Source of the DNA: Methyloprofundus sp.
Lineage (GTDB): Bacteria; Pseudomonadota; Gammaproteobacteria; Methylococcales; Methylomonadaceae
Direction: 5' to 3'
Length of the DNA stretch: 17,109 bases
NCBI GenBank assembly: GCA_013138555.1
Contig: WTCN01000258.1
Coordinates: 1-17,109 of the forward strand
In this document: one piece after another, positions 1 through 8,027 of the stretch
Numbering within the stretch: position 1 is the stretch's first letter
Layout of the letters: each line of letters opens with the position of its first letter
Notes under the pieces: generated by a model
Seen by the model: only the letters and a program-made list of their open reading frames with translations
Databases searched by the model: none
Told to the model about the DNA's origin: nothing
Translations under genes and position numbers: made by a program

Positions 1-398
1 TCGCCAACATCAAGCATAGCGGCTATTTCAGCTTTATGATGCAAGGCTTGCCTACGTTTAAACTCATCAAGTGCCAGACCACCTTTGTGGCGATCGCCTA
101 TTTTGCCTAAAAAGCTGGAAACAGGTGCCAGGTTATCGACGGTAACATTATTATAAATGTAGATAGAATCAGTCAGTAACAGGTCTCTTAAAAAGGGGAC
201 TTCCATGGCTTGTTGCTTGATATTATCCAGTATGGGTTCACCCAGGTATTTTGTACCAATACGGTAATCCCCCGAATAATGGAACCATTTTTCGCGAGGC
301 AATTTATTGGCCAGTGTTGTTTTTCCAGCGCCAGACATGGCTAATAGTGTGATACTTTTAGAATCCCAAGCGAGGAATTCCTGAGAGCTCATTTTCAT
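1..398 (-). CDS. P-loop ATPase/kinase-like protein, C-terminus beyond window
   Basis: N-terminal 132 codons of a protein that runs off the left edge. A Walker A-type loop lies at residues 20-28 (A-M-S-G-A-G-K-T-T), just after a predicted beta strand (SITLL). It is followed by WFHYSGDYRIGTKYLGEP, which looks like the nucleotide or substrate-binding part of a small adenylate-kinase-like or regulatory ATPase. I chose ATG at 398 over ATG at 392: an AGG at 411-413 lies 12 nt upstream of it, rather far, and the second ATG would be farther still. The gene starts 13 nt after the stop of the DUF6763-type gene, so both are probably on one transcript. The family beyond P-loop NTPase is not recognised and the substrate is unknown, because Walker B and later motifs are outside the window. 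Confidence 0.8.
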   Translation of the reverse strand, partial: MKMSSQEFLAWDSKSITLLAMSGAGKTTLANKLPREKWFHYSGDYRIGTKYLGEPILDNIKQQAMEVPFLRDLLLTDSIYIYNNVTVDNLAPVSSFLGKIGDRHKGGLALDEFKRRQALHHKAEIAAMLDVG

Positions 399-411
399 GC
401 AGTTTTTTTTC

Positions 412-711
412 CTAGTCCTGATAATCTTTAAGTGGCATATCATCCATATCGGTGCGTCGGGTATCTGAACTGGCATATCCTAGATCATCAGGCTCAAGGC
501 CACCAAAGGGTGCATTCCAGTCTTCAGGGTCTTCAATAAAATCAAAGGTTGAGTTGTACCAGCTATCATTATCATATTCACCTATATCACCATTATGATA
601 TTGAACTTCAATCGTTTCATCGCTTTCTTCAAGTGCGACAACTTTAAAAAGCAAATTATTTTCGACATCTTTATACCATTGGTCGATAACCGGGTCTGTT
701 ATAGTAGTCAT
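412..711 (-). CDS. DUF6763 family small acidic protein
   Basis: 99-residue, strongly acidic, soluble protein with no membrane segment or signal peptide. The pattern is: N-terminal DPVIDQWY, a predicted beta-rich core with VVALEESDETIEVQYHNGDI, a W-Y pair, then EDPEDW, GGLEPDDLGY and a short acidic tail. From memory this matches the DUF6763 family of gammaproteobacterial proteins in layout and length. The function is unknown; the ordered WY, EDW and EPDDLGY motifs suggest a small beta-barrel-like domain (inference). The ATG at 711 has a good ribosome site, AAGGA, 7 nt upstream. It probably forms an operon with the downstream ATPase (gap 13 nt). Confidence 0.8.
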   Translation of the reverse strand: MTTITDPVIDQWYKDVENNLLFKVVALEESDETIEVQYHNGDIGEYDNDSWYNSTFDFIEDPEDWNAPFGGLEPDDLGYASSDTRRTDMDDMPLKDYQD

Positions 712-1098
712 AATAAATTCCTTATTTTTTATAGCGATGGCAAAAAAATATCCGGGTTAGTTTATGCTTACTGAAAACCAGGCTTATGCCACCTGCTGAG
801 TGTCTTTTACGGTATTGTCATAGGGGATATTATGCCTATGAGATACAGATTGCAAGGCTATTGGGAGTATATGGAGCTGAAAAAAGATACGCAGACAATT
901 TAAGTAATGATAAACAGGTCTTTAAGTGTTTATGTGAAACTAAATTAATAAATAGATAGGGCAAAAGGCGGTAGCATCTGGCGAAAACTGGGTGTTTAAA
1001 ATAATGTTAAAATTGTGATGGAGTACTAACTTAAGAGAGGGAATATACCCTACGATTGCATTGCTGTTTGGCAATTATAAATTAAAGTAGTTGATCCT
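712..1098. other. intergenic stretch without a convincing gene
   Basis: 387 nt between the DUF6763 gene and the YbaN gene. It must hold the promoter of the DUF6763-ATPase pair and the 3' end of the YbaN operon. I see no tRNA-like fold, no strong terminator and no repeat shared with the rest of the window. A 23-codon plus-strand reading frame (832-903) with GGGGA ahead of its ATG is the only coding hint. It is too short and too weak to call. Confidence 0.5.
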
Positions 1099-1500
1099 TT
1101 ATTTATCGGCAATCGGTGCTGTAATTGTCTGACTTTCTTTAAGATGCCACATAAAAGCAAGCAAAATACTCCCGAGAACTAATAAACCAAGTTGTAGCTG
1201 TAATCTTCCATACAGAACCCCGATAGATATTGAGAAAGTGAGTACCACCAATGCCATCGCTTTAAGTTTAGAAGTGCGGGTAATTGTGCGCTCTTCTTCC
1301 CATTGCTGTAAGGCCGAGCCAAACCAGCGGTTATTGAGTAGCATTTTGTGAAAACGCGGTGAACTTTTGGCAAAACAGGTCAGCGCCAGAATTAGAAAGG
1401 GGGTGGTTGGTAAGATAGGCAATACTGCGCCAATAATACCCAGGGCTATAGATAGCAAGCCGCAAAAAATTAATAAATATTTCTTTATTTGTTTACGCAT
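1099..1500 (-). CDS. YbaN/DUF454 family inner membrane protein
   Basis: 133-residue integral membrane protein of the YbaN (DUF454) family. The family signature is clear: a first TM helix with small residues (GIIGAVLP), then LPILPTTPF at 27-35, CFAKSSPRF at 42-50, WFG and W67 of QQWEEERTI. Two further TM helices fall at about 81-97 and 102-118. The family function is unknown. The length matches (E. coli YbaN is about 125 residues). It lies 96 nt downstream of the phosphatidyltransferase on the same strand, so co-transcription is possible but not as tight as for the two upstream genes. No strong ribosome site precedes the ATG at 1500; an AT-rich leader is present instead. Confidence 0.88.
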   Translation of the reverse strand: MRKQIKKYLLIFCGLLSIALGIIGAVLPILPTTPFLILALTCFAKSSPRFHKMLLNNRWFGSALQQWEEERTITRTSKLKAMALVVLTFSISIGVLYGRLQLQLGLLVLGSILLAFMWHLKESQTITAPIADK

Positions 1501-1596
1501 AGATTTTTGTTTTTAAACATAATTTTGTAATAAGTCCGCTTTATTTTGTTGTTTTAATTCGCCTTTTATCATCTTTACAGCGATATGCTAATGCAC

Positions 1597-2175
1597 TTAT
1601 CGTCGCTGTTGCAATACATGCCAGAGAGTACGAACATTTGATTGTAACTTATCTAATGTCGCTGTGATAGCGACTTCTTCAATGGCAGCAAGCAGATAAA
1701 TAAACACTGAGACCCTGAGCGGCCATGCAAGATCAATAAGAAACAATGGATACAATGATAAACCTATGGCAACGGCTGAAATTTTGACTCCCCATGTATG
1801 GTAACTGGTATAGGCACCAAACTTAATCAGCCCGAATGAGGCAGGAACCAGATAGCAGGCAATAATAATATACAGATAAATATCTTCACGGTGGACAATA
1901 TCGGACCAGAGCCACCAGGTGCCGAACCCGATGGTTAAATAGGTCACTAAATCAGCCCAGGTATCCAGCATGGCACCGAATTGGGTAACTTGTCCGGTAA
2001 GTCGGGCAGCTAGGCCATCCAGAATATCCGAAAGAAATGCAATGGCTAGCACGAACATAAACTCAAGGCCGTAGCCATTCCATGACAGGTATAGCATAAT
2101 TGGGGAGGTTATAAAGCGGATGCTGGAGAGCAGGTTTGGTAAAGTCATTGCGGGGTGGATATGGGTTAATTTCAT
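1597..2175 (-). CDS. CDP-alcohol phosphatidyltransferase
   Basis: 192-residue membrane enzyme expected to transfer a phosphatidyl group from a CDP-linked lipid to an alcohol, or the reverse, in the cytoplasmic membrane. The complete catalytic motif D-x2-D-G-x2-A-R-x8-G-x3-D-x3-D is present: D50, D53, G54, A57, R58, G67, D71 and D75. TPNLLS-type start residues (LPNLLSSIRF, 12-21) are also typical. The rest is four to five hydrophobic helices. The closest functional guess would be a PgsA-like or cardiolipin-synthase-like enzyme, but the alcohol substrate cannot be read from sequence, so no symbol is given. Its start is 9 nt after the stop of the AlkB-like gene, indicating one operon; a weak AGAGCAAG precedes the ATG. 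Confidence 0.87.
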   Translation of the reverse strand: MKLTHIHPAMTLPNLLSSIRFITSPIMLYLSWNGYGLEFMFVLAIAFLSDILDGLAARLTGQVTQFGAMLDTWADLVTYLTIGFGTWWLWSDIVHREDIYLYIIIACYLVPASFGLIKFGAYTSYHTWGVKISAVAIGLSLYPLFLIDLAWPLRVSVFIYLLAAIEEVAITATLDKLQSNVRTLWHVLQQRR

Positions 2176-2184
2176 GATCTTGCT

Positions 2185-3231
2185 CTACTGAAAATAATTT
2201 TTTAATATGTCTGCCGAAACGCGACGATAGGACTTATTATTTAATTTAACCCAGAGGTTCGTCACAAAATACCCGTAGGGCATCACCGGTCCTTGATCTG
2301 AATAGGGGATTTGATGAAATGAGGTCGCTGCATTTTGATGGTGACCTATATGATGTGATAAGCCGATCAAAGCATACTCGGTTATGCCGGACTGGTTTAC
2401 CCAGGCCAGCGCATTCCCGGTTTTTCCCCGTTCCAGCCCCCAGTGTTGATAATAATTAATTGTTTCGAGTAAACGTACGCCTGCCAGAGCCTGATACAGA
2501 AAAATAAAGACTGCAGCCCAGCCAAACGCATTAAGTATTAATAGAATCAGCATGACTTCAATAATCAAGCCCTGTAATACCGAGTTACTCAGCATCTTGT
2601 AATGATAGGCAGGTATTTGTAACAGGCCCAGTCGCCTCAGTTCAGAATTCCAAGCGTATTTAAAATGCCCAAGATAGACTCTTTTCCAGTAACTTGCAAA
2701 ACTTTCATCCAGGCGAGCAGTTGCTATATCTACAGGTGTTGCCACGCTGAAATGGTGGCCGCGAATATGAGCAATAACAAAATGTTCATAGCAAACGCTA
2801 TATAGCAATAGTCGCCCCAGTACACGTAGGTGGCGTTTGGGACGGTGTATTAATTCATGAGCAACAATCAGTGCTGAGCTACCGGATGTAGTACCCACCA
2901 GAATTCTCATCACGATTAGGTTAATACCTGAGTTGAGTATTTCCTGAGCAGAATGCCATTGTAATTGGCCGGCATAGATTAATAACAGGCCGATAATCAG
3001 GAACTGCAGGCAAGTCAGAGCATATAAAATAGTATCGTAGAAACTGTCGCTAACACGCTGCTGTTTTGTATTGGGGGTAACTTTAGGGCTAAACCAGTCA
3101 AGTAAAATCAATGACCACAGAGGGACAGTCCAGAGGAGTGCGGCGCTGATCGTGTGCGGGCCAGTGCTTAAAAACCAGACCACACAAGCAGGCAAAAAGA
3201 AGCAGGACAAATATTTTAAATGATTAAACAT
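2185..3231 (-). CDS. AlkB-type membrane di-iron oxygenase/hydroxylase
   Basis: 348-residue membrane protein of the AlkB/XylM branch of the histidine-rich fatty acid hydroxylase-desaturase superfamily. All histidine boxes are present (348-residue numbering): HELIHR at 125-130, HIRGHH at 155-160 followed by VATPVDIATAR, NYYQHWGLER at 259-268, and HHIGHH at 293-298 followed by QNAATSFHQIP and MPYGY. The VATP-D-ATAR-ES and NY-H-GL patterns are those of alkane 1-monooxygenases, but the last box is HHIGHH rather than the classical RHSDHH type and the protein is shorter than usual (about 400). At least four TM helices surround the boxes. I start at ATG 3231, with AGGG six nt upstream, rather than at an in-frame TTG two codons earlier. 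Its operon partner is a phosphatidyltransferase, so a lipid substrate is plausible; alkane oxidation is not shown. Confidence 0.82.
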   Translation of the reverse strand: MFNHLKYLSCFFLPACVVWFLSTGPHTISAALLWTVPLWSLILLDWFSPKVTPNTKQQRVSDSFYDTILYALTCLQFLIIGLLLIYAGQLQWHSAQEILNSGINLIVMRILVGTTSGSSALIVAHELIHRPKRHLRVLGRLLLYSVCYEHFVIAHIRGHHFSVATPVDIATARLDESFASYWKRVYLGHFKYAWNSELRRLGLLQIPAYHYKMLSNSVLQGLIIEVMLILLILNAFGWAAVFIFLYQALAGVRLLETINYYQHWGLERGKTGNALAWVNQSGITEYALIGLSHHIGHHQNAATSFHQIPYSDQGPVMPYGYFVTNLWVKLNNKSYRRVSADILKNYFQ

Positions 3232-3326
3232 TGCCAACCCTATGGTTAAGGTAGAAATATAAGCAAAGATACTACACTGCTTTTCTCTTTGGGAGAAGAG
3301 TTAATGTGGTTGTGTTATGTGCCTTT

Positions 3327-3914
3327 TTACTTTTTAAAGTAGATACTATCACTATATGTATCTACTAACTCAAAGGAAACTTCACTCGGTGCTAAAGCCC
3401 TAATTACCTCAAACAGTACATAACTAAGCTTTTTTCGACTTGGATACTCAAGCAGCTTAGGTTCGTCCTTTGGGCATACACCAAATAAAAGAATCACTTT
3501 TTTCAGAGTAATTCTATTTGATTCGTTGTCAACTGTTCTATATTTCTCAACATATAAGACTTTAATTATTCTTGACCAAGGATATGCTTTAGGCTTCTTT
3601 GATAAAAACAGATATGCAATATCTGATTGAAAATAAAACCCAGAACCAGTTACTTTCCAAAGAAACATTTTTTCGTTTTTAAGTAACAATTTCAGGTGTT
3701 CCACTAAGCCTAATAGAGAAATTATAAATAAAAATGATACCAATCCAGTAAAAAATATTGTTGATGATATCCTTTCCATATATATGAAATAACATATCCC
3801 GCCCAATAATAAAGGTATGAGCAATGCGAGAAAAGAATCCCGATTATATGACACAGTAACGCTACCATCATCTATCATGATATTCATTGTAAATGAAGTG
3901 TATTTATGGCTCAT
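3327..3914 (-). CDS. hypothetical two-TM membrane protein
   Basis: 195-residue protein I do not recognise. It has an N-terminal short beta-like stretch (about 8-25), two hydrophobic helices at about 27-46 and 51-71, then a soluble part of alternating beta strands (WKVTGSGFYFQS, YPWSRIIKVLYVEKYR, KKVILLFGVCP) and a C-terminal helix. This layout, two helices followed by a small all-beta domain containing the pattern PWSRI, resembles bacterial PH-like (YdbT/DUF304-type) membrane proteins; that is an inference. The gene is visibly more AT-rich than its neighbours and has no good ribosome site, which may indicate a recent acquisition. It stands alone between the lipid operon and the REP-like element. 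Confidence 0.6.
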   Translation of the reverse strand: MSHKYTSFTMNIMIDDGSVTVSYNRDSFLALLIPLLLGGICYFIYMERISSTIFFTGLVSFLFIISLLGLVEHLKLLLKNEKMFLWKVTGSGFYFQSDIAYLFLSKKPKAYPWSRIIKVLYVEKYRTVDNESNRITLKKVILLFGVCPKDEPKLLEYPSRKKLSYVLFEVIRALAPSEVSFELVDTYSDSIYFKK

Positions 3915-3994
3915 TTTTTGATTTTTTAGTGACTTGATAATTTGGTATTATCACATATAGGCTACGAACTTAAAGATGGGATAGATTTTCTTGC

Positions 3995-4028
3995 AAAAAA
4001 GTAGGGTGGGCAGGTTTTTTTGCCCACC
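3995..4028 (-). terminator. REP-derived rho-independent terminator of the carbamoyltransferase operon
   Basis: Read on the minus strand: GGTGGGCA (4028-4021), a nine-nt A-rich loop, TGCCCACC (4012-4005), CTAC, then six T (4000-3995). It lies about 85 nt after the stop of the last operon gene at 4114. It is made from one half of the palindromic repeat at 4001-4072. Confidence 0.6.
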
Positions 4029-4072
4029 ATCAGGGGCGCATTACGGTGGGCAGAAAAGATTGCCCACCCTAC
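4001..4072. repeat. palindromic REP-like double hairpin (GTGGGCA family)
   Basis: The outer arms are GTAGGGTGGGCA (4001-4012) and TGCCCACCCTAC (4061-4072), a perfect 12-bp inverted repeat. Inside lie TGCCCACC (4021-4028) and GGTGGGCA (4045-4052). The element can therefore fold either as one long hairpin or as two neighbouring hairpins sharing the same arms, the arrangement of a BIME/MITE. The flank 3971-4021 recurs, in degenerate form and on the other strand, at 9839-9890. Confidence 0.85.
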
Positions 4073-4113
4073 GAGTGATAAGCTGTCCTGTGTTAAATTT
4101 GTAGCCATTTAGG

Positions 4114-6279
4114 TTAACTCCTTGATCCTACCAAACCATGCCTACGTTTAAATTTATGGATAAAATACCAAATCGGCAAACCAAATTTAAAGCGTCCGCC
4201 GACAAAGCGTAGTGAAGCATAACCGCTATAGATTCGCCGCCAGTGCTTATCCAGTAAAATATGATTACCAGTAGTCTGCATAAGCTCATCCATATAAATC
4301 TGAATCGCTTTTTTGGCCAGATAAGTATGTCCACTGGCATAGTTATCAATCGAAATATGGATGCTGGCAATACTTGGATCTATGCCCCAGTAATTCCAGT
4401 CATCGACTAGGCGCATATAGCTTTTACCCAGCCCGCTTAATTCTATAGCCATATTTAAACCTAATAATTCAGGCAAAAATTCAACTGAAAAACTGGATAG
4501 CGATAACATATAAACCGGTAGATCAAAGGCACTCTTGAGAAACCCCGGATGTTGACTAAATTCTCTGCTGTGTACGGGGGGAAGGTGGATAGCTAAGTTA
4601 TCTAGTAATTGCTGAAAAATAAAAGGGTGGTTTTGTTGCAGCTGACCACAGCCTATCTCATCAGCATAAATGCTGAATAAAATCTCACAGATTTCCGGAT
4701 TGATATTTTTTAATGCCAAACTATTCTGGATCCAGCAGCCATCAATTAATATTAACGGTGCTATCTGTTCAAATCCCCATATATAGGCTGCTTTGGATAT
4801 TTTTGGAGCTCCCTGTAAGGGTTTGTAAGTGATTATTTCCTGTTGATAAATATTTCCTATATAGGCATCAAATTGTTGATGACTGTAATGTTTGAAAGGC
4901 AATGGATTGAAGAGTGCACAGGTGCGTAATAGCTTGCTGACTTTAGCTTTAGCCGTGGCTAAAATATCGGGAAACAAATCCACATTGACTAAATAATAAT
5001 ACAACTCTCTATTGCTGAATTTTGCATAATTCTTTAATACTTGCTTATGTTTGCTTGACTGTACAGTGGTTGCTGCAGCCACGTTTTCAACGATACAGGA
5101 TGCGGACATATTCAACCCATCCTGTAACCAGTTTAGTAGACTTTGCTGTTCGGATTTGTTTAGCACACCAAACATCGGCCCTTTAAAAGCGAATAGCTTG
5201 AGAATGTGACTATTAGCAGGATTTTGTCTATCCACATATTTAGATTGTATTAAAGCGTGTAGAAATTCCTGAGTATTTTCAGGTAATCCAGAAAACCATA
5301 GGTCTAGTGGTTTTCCTTGCAGCTGTATTTTATGGTGGTGGCCGATAGCTGCTACTGCTTTTTGTTGTAATAGTTTTGCAACAGCGTGTTGGCTGGGTAA
5401 GGATGAGTTCAGAGTATTACTAAATTGTGTTTTACTGCGCTGCATTTGTAGCTGGTACAGCCAAAAACCATTTTGTATCCGTCGCCATAATGCCTGTATA
5501 TGCTGGGGAAATAAATCCAGATAAGCCGTTATACATTGTAGTAATGGCGAAATTTGCTGTTGCAATAAGCTCTGATGTTGTTGAAAGAAAAGCTCAGAAG
5601 TGAGGTGTTTAGGGAAGCAGGTTTCGATAAGCGTGGGCATCTGACAATAAGCCAGGGTAAAGCCAAGAATTTCAGCTAATAGTACTCTGGGGAATCTGGA
5701 TAAAGCAAGCTGGAGAGTGGCAAAATTCAAAACGTCTGGCATAAGCTCAGGCTGTTGACTAAAACTGTGGCTATGCAGACTGGGTATTTTGATCCCTTGT
5801 GTTAATAACATCGCCTGATAAGCTTGTGGCAAGCTAACGCCCTGCTGAGTTTTGCGTGTGAGTTGTAAGTATAGCGATATTAATTGCCTGGAAATGAGCG
5901 TCTGGCTGGCTGCAGCTGGGGATATATTCTGTAACCAGCAAGCTTGAGTCAATAGCACGGCAGTTGTTTGCTTAACCCAGCTATGCACATTATCCTGAGT
6001 CCAGTGTTGTTGAGCTAAAGGGGAAATGGGGGCTACTTGCAATAAGGCAGGTTGATCTAGCGTATAGTCCTGAATGATTTCAGCGGCATAGATTTTCTCG
6101 GTTTGTTTTAACTGATGCTGAATAAAACCATAGGCTCTGGGCATAATATTATGCGTTTGTCCGGATTGATTTAGCTGGTAAAACAAATGGCGCAGCTCAG
6201 CGGTATTAGAGCTATTTGTTAATTGCTCGGTATACAGTCTCTCCAATGCTGGGTCAAAAAAGTGTGCGGATCTATTCAT
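4114..6279 (-). CDS. haem-oxygenase-like di-iron oxidase (HDO) domain protein with duplicated N-terminal half
   Basis: 721-residue soluble protein. The C-terminal part (about 500-690) has the signature of the iron-containing redox enzyme family (Haem_oxygenas_2-like, relatives of SznF and UndA): ADEIGCG with E541, NHP with H551, ELLGLNMAIE with E613, and HISIDNYASGH with H641, D645 and H651. These would be the ligands of two irons. The N-terminal half (about 110-285) repeats the same pattern: ACWLQN matches GCWIQN, IPSLHSHSFSQQPE matches LPPVHSREFSQHPG, LLAEILGFTLAY matches FLPELLGLNMAI, and LWRRIQNGF matches HWRRIYSGY. However, it lacks the ligand residues, so it is probably a non-catalytic copy. 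Its ATG overlaps the carbamoyltransferase stop (ATGA). The oxidised substrate is unknown: N-oxygenation, decarboxylation or C-C cleavage would all fit the family. Confidence 0.75.
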   Translation of the reverse strand: MNRSAHFFDPALERLYTEQLTNSSNTAELRHLFYQLNQSGQTHNIMPRAYGFIQHQLKQTEKIYAAEIIQDYTLDQPALLQVAPISPLAQQHWTQDNVHSWVKQTTAVLLTQACWLQNISPAAASQTLISRQLISLYLQLTRKTQQGVSLPQAYQAMLLTQGIKIPSLHSHSFSQQPELMPDVLNFATLQLALSRFPRVLLAEILGFTLAYCQMPTLIETCFPKHLTSELFFQQHQSLLQQQISPLLQCITAYLDLFPQHIQALWRRIQNGFWLYQLQMQRSKTQFSNTLNSSLPSQHAVAKLLQQKAVAAIGHHHKIQLQGKPLDLWFSGLPENTQEFLHALIQSKYVDRQNPANSHILKLFAFKGPMFGVLNKSEQQSLLNWLQDGLNMSASCIVENVAAATTVQSSKHKQVLKNYAKFSNRELYYYLVNVDLFPDILATAKAKVSKLLRTCALFNPLPFKHYSHQQFDAYIGNIYQQEIITYKPLQGAPKISKAAYIWGFEQIAPLILIDGCWIQNSLALKNINPEICEILFSIYADEIGCGQLQQNHPFIFQQLLDNLAIHLPPVHSREFSQHPGFLKSAFDLPVYMLSLSSFSVEFLPELLGLNMAIELSGLGKSYMRLVDDWNYWGIDPSIASIHISIDNYASGHTYLAKKAIQIYMDELMQTTGNHILLDKHWRRIYSGYASLRFVGGRFKFGLPIWYFIHKFKRRHGLVGSRS

Positions 6280-8027
6280 TTTCCTGGCTTACAGATTAAA
6301 TAATCATTGATGATCAAGGCATCCAGACCAGTGGTTAAGAAAACGGCAAGTGCATCTTCCAGAGAATGTACTAAGGGTTTACCCATAACATTAAAGCTGG
6401 TATTTAACAGCATGGGTATCTGAGTTTGTTGGTAAAAACTATTTATCAGCGCATAAAAACGTGGGTTCCATTGTTGTTTAACCGTTTGCAAACGCCCCGT
6501 GCCATCCACATGACATACCGCTGCCACTTGTTGTTGCATGGCATTCTTTATATATAGTGTTTTATCCATATAAGGGGATTCATGGTAGTCCGCAAAAAAA
6601 ACATCAGCCTGTTCATGCAATACTGAGGGAGCAAAAGGACGGAAGCTTTCGCGGAATTTAATTTTTTGATTAATATCATCTTTAGTTTTCGCTTGGCGCG
6701 GGTCTGCCAGAATAGACCGGTTGCCCAGTGATCTTGGCCCAAATTCTGCCCGGCCTTGTATCCAGCCGATAAGTTGACCTTGCGCCAGCAAGTTTGCCGT
6801 TGCTGCACAAATACTGTCAGGTAAGTGACGAATGCTGAGTGAACGGTTGTACTGGATTAATTTTTCAATAGCTGCATCAGAAATGCTTGTCCCTAAATAG
6901 GGGGATAGTGGTTGCTGGCGGTCATTGCTAATAGTTAAATCGGGATGATCATGGCGCAAGGCAAGCCAGGCGGCTCCCAATGCCGTGCCATCGTCGGCAG
7001 GTGCTGAGGGAATAAACACCTGGGTAAAGTCAGTACGGCTTTTTATTTGCCCATTAAATGCTGAATTTAAGCCACAACCACCACCCAGCGTCAGGTTTTT
7101 GCAGCCCGTTTGCTGCTGTAAATGCTGTAATAAAGAGCTCATTAATTCAGCAAAAAAATATTGGCCGGTATAGGCTAGATCTGCTGCCTGTGCTATCGGG
7201 TCTTGATCATGGCGTTTGAATTTATCCAGCGCAGTGAGACTGGAAAATAGGTTTTTAGAGTGATGCTGGCACTCAAAACCCTGTACTGAGATCGTTGATT
7301 TTAACAGCTCATAAAGTTCCCGATTCAGCTTGCCATAGGGTGCTAAGCCCATAACTTTCCATTCTTCGCCTTTAAGCCAGTCAAAGCCACATAATTCAGT
7401 GACTTTCATATAATAAAAACCGATACTTCCGGTTCCTTTGGTTTCATAGAGGCAATTTAGATGCTGGTCTTTAAAATGATAAAAAGCCATAGAGCCTTGC
7501 TCTCCAAAAGAATCAATCACCGCGCAGGCGGCTTCATCAAAGGGGCTACTGTAACAGGCTGTTGCCGCATGAGTCAGATGATGAGGGTGATCCGTAAATG
7601 AAATACGACACTCAGGGTAATGCTCGCGAATAATACGTACCAGATTAAGCCCGGCACTGCTTATGTTATTACGCTGGCAGGCAATCATATGGTGCAACTG
7701 ATAATTACGCAGTGGTGAACGTAATTTTTTGATGCCGGTTTTTAACAGTCCAGGCGCTGTTAAACAGCCTAAAGAGGCGACTACATTTTCGTATAAGGGA
7801 CGTTTTTTACGCCAGTTGATAGCAATCACGAAAGCATCGGGAGCAGGGCAGTGTTGCTCCAGTAAGTCTTGAACTTGCAGCAAAGGATCGGCGGCACAAT
7901 TTAGCGCACGTTTATTCTGTAAATAGCGTTCTGTCGCTTCAGCAAACAATACTTTTCCCTGATCATCAATGATAGCCAAGGCCGGATCATGGTATGTGAC
8001 GGAGAGTCCGATATAGTATTTATTCAT
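6276..8027 (-). CDS. NodU/CmcH/TobZ-type O-carbamoyltransferase
   Basis: 583-residue, full-length member of the carbamoyltransferase family that makes carbamoyl-adenylate from carbamoyl phosphate and ATP and passes the carbamoyl to a hydroxyl of a sugar or antibiotic-like acceptor. The N-terminal TsaD/Kae1-like domain shows YHDPA at 12-16, HHLTHAA at 149-155 (metal-binding His candidates), VIDSFGE, GSIGFYY at 200-206, EEWKVMGLAPYG at 221-232, GGGCGLNSAFN at 315-325 and PADDGTALGAA at 343-353. The C-terminal YrdC-like domain carries EFGPRSLGNRS, FRESFRPFAP at 458-467 and NTSFNVMGKPLV at 542-553. No key motif is missing. It begins directly after the radical SAM stop (TGAATG) and overlaps the next gene by ATGA, so all three are translationally coupled. 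The acceptor is unknown. Confidence 0.93.
   Translation of the reverse strand: MNKYYIGLSVTYHDPALAIIDDQGKVLFAEATERYLQNKRALNCAADPLLQVQDLLEQHCPAPDAFVIAINWRKKRPLYENVVASLGCLTAPGLLKTGIKKLRSPLRNYQLHHMIACQRNNISSAGLNLVRIIREHYPECRISFTDHPHHLTHAATACYSSPFDEAACAVIDSFGEQGSMAFYHFKDQHLNCLYETKGTGSIGFYYMKVTELCGFDWLKGEEWKVMGLAPYGKLNRELYELLKSTISVQGFECQHHSKNLFSSLTALDKFKRHDQDPIAQAADLAYTGQYFFAELMSSLLQHLQQQTGCKNLTLGGGCGLNSAFNGQIKSRTDFTQVFIPSAPADDGTALGAAWLALRHDHPDLTISNDRQQPLSPYLGTSISDAAIEKLIQYNRSLSIRHLPDSICAATANLLAQGQLIGWIQGRAEFGPRSLGNRSILADPRQAKTKDDINQKIKFRESFRPFAPSVLHEQADVFFADYHESPYMDKTLYIKNAMQQQVAAVCHVDGTGRLQTVKQQWNPRFYALINSFYQQTQIPMLLNTSFNVMGKPLVHSLEDALAVFLTTGLDALIINDYLICKPGK

Noticed and set aside
832..903. 23-codon plus-strand frame with GGGGA upstream
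   Set aside because: Too short, and nothing else supports translation.
2185..3231. Calling the gene alkB with alkane oxidation as its role
   Set aside because: No rubredoxin or alkane genes nearby and the last histidine box deviates; only the family can be supported.
3971..4072. Possible CRISPR unit or insertion sequence
   Set aside because: The repeats are inverted, not regularly spaced direct repeats, and no transposase is present; a REP/MITE-like element fits better.
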